64,000 nt of DNA, taken from positions 62,001 to 126,000 of the forward strand of contig NZ_OX458932.1 of the NCBI RefSeq assembly GCF_949774925.1, read 5' to 3'. The DNA comes from Candidatus Methylacidiphilum fumarolicum (lineage in GTDB: Bacteria > Verrucomicrobiota > Verrucomicrobiia > Methylacidiphilales > Methylacidiphilaceae). This document shows positions 62,035-64,000 of the stretch, in pieces. The translations under genes and the position numbers were made by a program. Below the pieces are notes generated by a model. The model had not been told where the DNA came from. It searched no databases and saw nothing but the letters and a program-made list of their open reading frames with translations. Each line of letters opens with the position of its first letter. The first letter of the stretch is position 1.

Positions 62035-62300
62035 GGATTTTGACCATCGGAGATCTTCTCGCCCCGTTCCTCCATCTCCATCAGACGTGAAGAAATCTTT
62101 CTCTTATAGTTTAGTCTGCTGCTATCAATTCCCCAGCTGTTCGACCACCGTCTTGCCTTATGCCAGACTAAACCTTTCCAATACTTCCCGCTGCTCCTTC
62201 AGATCCCCCTTCAGCCCAGCGCTGGAGACTCTTTTGTAAGCGCTTGTGCGGTACTCTCGTCGACTTTTGGCTGATCACCTGCAGATTGTCCTCATGGGGG
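62035..62300 (-). mobile_element. TnpB-like element remnant C
   Basis: On the minus strand this stretch aligns with 39170-39410 of remnant A: shared blocks include CTGC-GGTGATC-GCCAAAA, CCGCACAAGC, GGGGATCTGAAGGA, AGGCAAGACGGTGG, AGCAGACTAAACT (AGCGGACTAAACT in A) and CTGATGGAG. It covers only the N-terminal part of the coding region and contains stops. The remaining bases of the gap (61948-62034 and 62301-62515) show nothing I recognise. Confidence 0.7.
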
Positions 62301-62515
62301 GGGAATACCGCCTGTTTGACGGAGTCCGTTTGATTCCTTTAAGGTTACTGTTTTAAGGAGCGCTTATAATAGGTTTGTTTGGCTTGGAACTTTAAACTAG
62401 TTACCTAATTTAGTCTCCTTGAGATAGGAGGGGAAATTTCTTAGAGGAGCGAACCTAAAACTTACCTTTCTAATAGGCAATCTTAGAATCGTGTTGATAG
62501 AGTGTTCTTTGAGTA

Positions 62516-64000
62516 TTAATCGTTCTCAATAATAATGTCCTTAACAGTCATTCCTGCAGGAATCATAGGTAAAACATGCTCGGTATAGGGAACGATTACA
62601 TCAAGGACATATGGCTCCTGAGCCTCAAGCATCCTTTTTAGGGCCGGAACCAATTCCTCAGGTTTTGTTACTCTTTCTGCTCTTACCCCAAAGCCTTTGC
62701 ATATCTGAGGGAAATCAGGATAAATTCTCTTTTTGTTATTTGGGCATCCAAGAAATGTATGGGCCCTGTTACTATCATAGAACCGGTCCTCCCATTGCAC
62801 GACCATTCCAAGGTGTTGATTATTCAAAATGATAGCCTTAACAGGTATTTCTTCAGTAACGGCAGTGGCAAGTTCCTGGATATTCATTAGAAAACTGCCA
62901 TCTCCATCGATATCTATGACCGTTGCATCAGGAATCGCTATTTTTGCACCTAGCGCAGCCGGATAGCCGAATCCCATCGCTCCCAGCCCCCCGGATGTCA
63001 AAAAGGTCCGTGGGTGATGAAAGTTATAGAATTGTCCAGCCCACATCTGATGTTGACCCACTCCAGTGGTTATGATCGCTTCGCCTCGAGTCAACTTGTA
63101 GATTTCTTCAACAACCATTTGAGGAAGAATGTGCGCTTCTGTTTTTCTGTATCGAAAAGGAAATTTCATTTTCCAAGCTTGGATTTCTTCATGCCAAGTG
63201 GAAAAGTCTGGAGGATGCCATGTTGTTTCATCAATAAGCTGGTTCAACGCAGAAAGGGCCTCTTTTATATCACCCAAAACCGCTAAGTCGACTCTTTTGT
63301 TCTTATTCAACTCAGAGTTGTCGATGTCGATGTGCACGATGAGGGCTTTTGGGGCAAAGGCTTCTACTTTACCTGTAACCCGATCATCAAATCTAACCCC
63401 AAAGGCTAGGAGTAGATCACACTGGTCGACCGCAAAATTCGCATACACGGATCCATGCATGCCAAGCCACTTAAGGGATAGTTTATGATTCTCAGGGAAG
63501 GAGCCAATACCCATCAGTGTGGTTGTTACTGGAATGTTTGTTCTTTCGGCGAATTTTAAAAGCTCAAGATGAGCACCACTGGAAATAATGCCTCCGCCAA
63601 CGTAGAGCACAGGTCTTTTAGCTTTTTCTATCCAATCGAGAATCGTTTTCAGTAGGGAACGATCCAAAGGAGGGGGAGCAAGTTTTGGTTCCAAGCCTGT
63701 AGAAGTTGGGAAGAAGGGCTTAAAAACAGCTTGTTGGACATCCTTCGGAATATCAATAACAACTGGTCCTGGCCTGCCAGACCTGGCAATCAACAAAGCT
63801 TCTTTAATGATCTGTGGAATTTCTCTTGGATCTATAACCAAGTAGCTATGTTTAACAATAGGCAGGGTAATCCCAAAGACATCTGTTTCTTGAAAGGCTC
63901 CTTTCCCAATCATGTCTTTTTTGACTTGCCCCGTGATGGCAACTAATGGAACCGAATCCATATAAGCATCGGCGATACCAGTGACAAGATTGGTGGCTCC
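62516..64000 (-). CDS. ilvB: Acetolactate synthase large subunit (partial)
   Basis: The frame is open to the right edge, so the N-terminal part (about 80-100 residues) is missing; 494 residues are visible. This thiamine-diphosphate enzyme makes acetolactate for valine, leucine and isoleucine. Visible marks are Gly-Ala-Thr-Asn-Leu-Val-Thr-Gly at the edge, Pro-Val-Thr-Thr-Thr-Leu-Met-Gly, and the ThDP motif Gly-Asp-Gly-Ser-Phe-Leu-Met-Asn with Asn-Asn-Gln-His-Leu-Gly-Met-Val. This long, FAD-binding type needs a small subunit (IlvN), which would be expected downstream, to the left; none is there. Confidence 0.95.
   Translation of the reverse strand, partial: GATNLVTGIADAYMDSVPLVAITGQVKKDMIGKGAFQETDVFGITLPIVKHSYLVIDPREIPQIIKEALLIARSGRPGPVVIDIPKDVQQAVFKPFFPTSTGLEPKLAPPPLDRSLLKTILDWIEKAKRPVLYVGGGIISSGAHLELLKFAERTNIPVTTTLMGIGSFPENHKLSLKWLGMHGSVYANFAVDQCDLLLAFGVRFDDRVTGKVEAFAPKALIVHIDIDNSELNKNKRVDLAVLGDIKEALSALNQLIDETTWHPPDFSTWHEEIQAWKMKFPFRYRKTEAHILPQMVVEEIYKLTRGEAIITTGVGQHQMWAGQFYNFHHPRTFLTSGGLGAMGFGYPAALGAKIAIPDATVIDIDGDGSFLMNIQELATAVTEEIPVKAIILNNQHLGMVVQWEDRFYDSNRAHTFLGCPNNKKRIYPDFPQICKGFGVRAERVTKPEELVPALKRMLEAQEPYVLDVIVPYTEHVLPMIPAGMTVKDIIIEND

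Overview
The window looks like a chromosome segment of a low-GC, Gram-negative bacterium. An outer-membrane porin, ExbB/ExbD, a CusA/CusB metal exporter and a NuoA subunit all point to a double membrane. Protein style, the IS content and the housekeeping set suggest a verrucomicrobial lineage, perhaps Methylacidiphilum-like. That assignment is inference; no rRNA or other decisive marker is present.

Left edge (1-8.1 kb) is an accessory island. The interference module of a type I-G (formerly I-U) CRISPR-Cas system runs rightward: the C-terminal HD part of Cas3, Csb3 (Cas8-like), Csb1 (Cas7) and Csb2 (Cas5/Cas6). A short array of five repeats and four spacers follows. csb1 is broken by a one-base frameshift in a run of eight G. 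A mutated second copy of the csb2 3' end lies beyond the array. An IS1634-type insertion sequence comes next; its transposase has Asn where the second catalytic Asp is expected. Unrecognised sequence and a broken IS200/IS605 tnpA complete the island. No cas1, cas2 or cas4 lies inside the window.

The core region (8.1-39 kb) is dense and mostly housekeeping: a ChaN-like protein, a HAD phosphatase, a two-domain retropepsin-like protease, tRNA-Lys, folE2, a TPP riboswitch with thiC, and the 2-oxoglutarate dehydrogenase operon sucA-sucB-lpd. Next come a leftward group with alr, tsaB, tsaE, thiL, a CPBP protease, sppA and metG, and a rightward group with an HU/IHF protein, hisS, aspS, pyk, an SDR, a hydrolase, dcd and rlmN. 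A DUF3088 protein and a large porin follow, then an NfeD protease.

From 39 to 52 kb, membrane and metal genes alternate with decayed mobile DNA. The order is nfeD, a short nfeD, floA, an unknown membrane-anchored gene, cusB and cusA, then a DUF883 gene, exbB and exbD. Three related remnants of a TnpB-like element (A, B, C) sit next to nfeD, cusA and nuoA. A and B share both ends but have lost different interiors.

The right part (52-64 kb) holds a small secreted Cys-rich peptide gene, a stand-alone LigD-type 3'-phosphoesterase, a NUDIX hydrolase, mscL, an inositol-phosphatase homologue, and a compact leftward purine cluster (purB-purS-purQ) overlapping a methyltransferase and a GT39 glycosyltransferase. 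thpR, an isolated nuoA and the 3' part of ilvB end the window.
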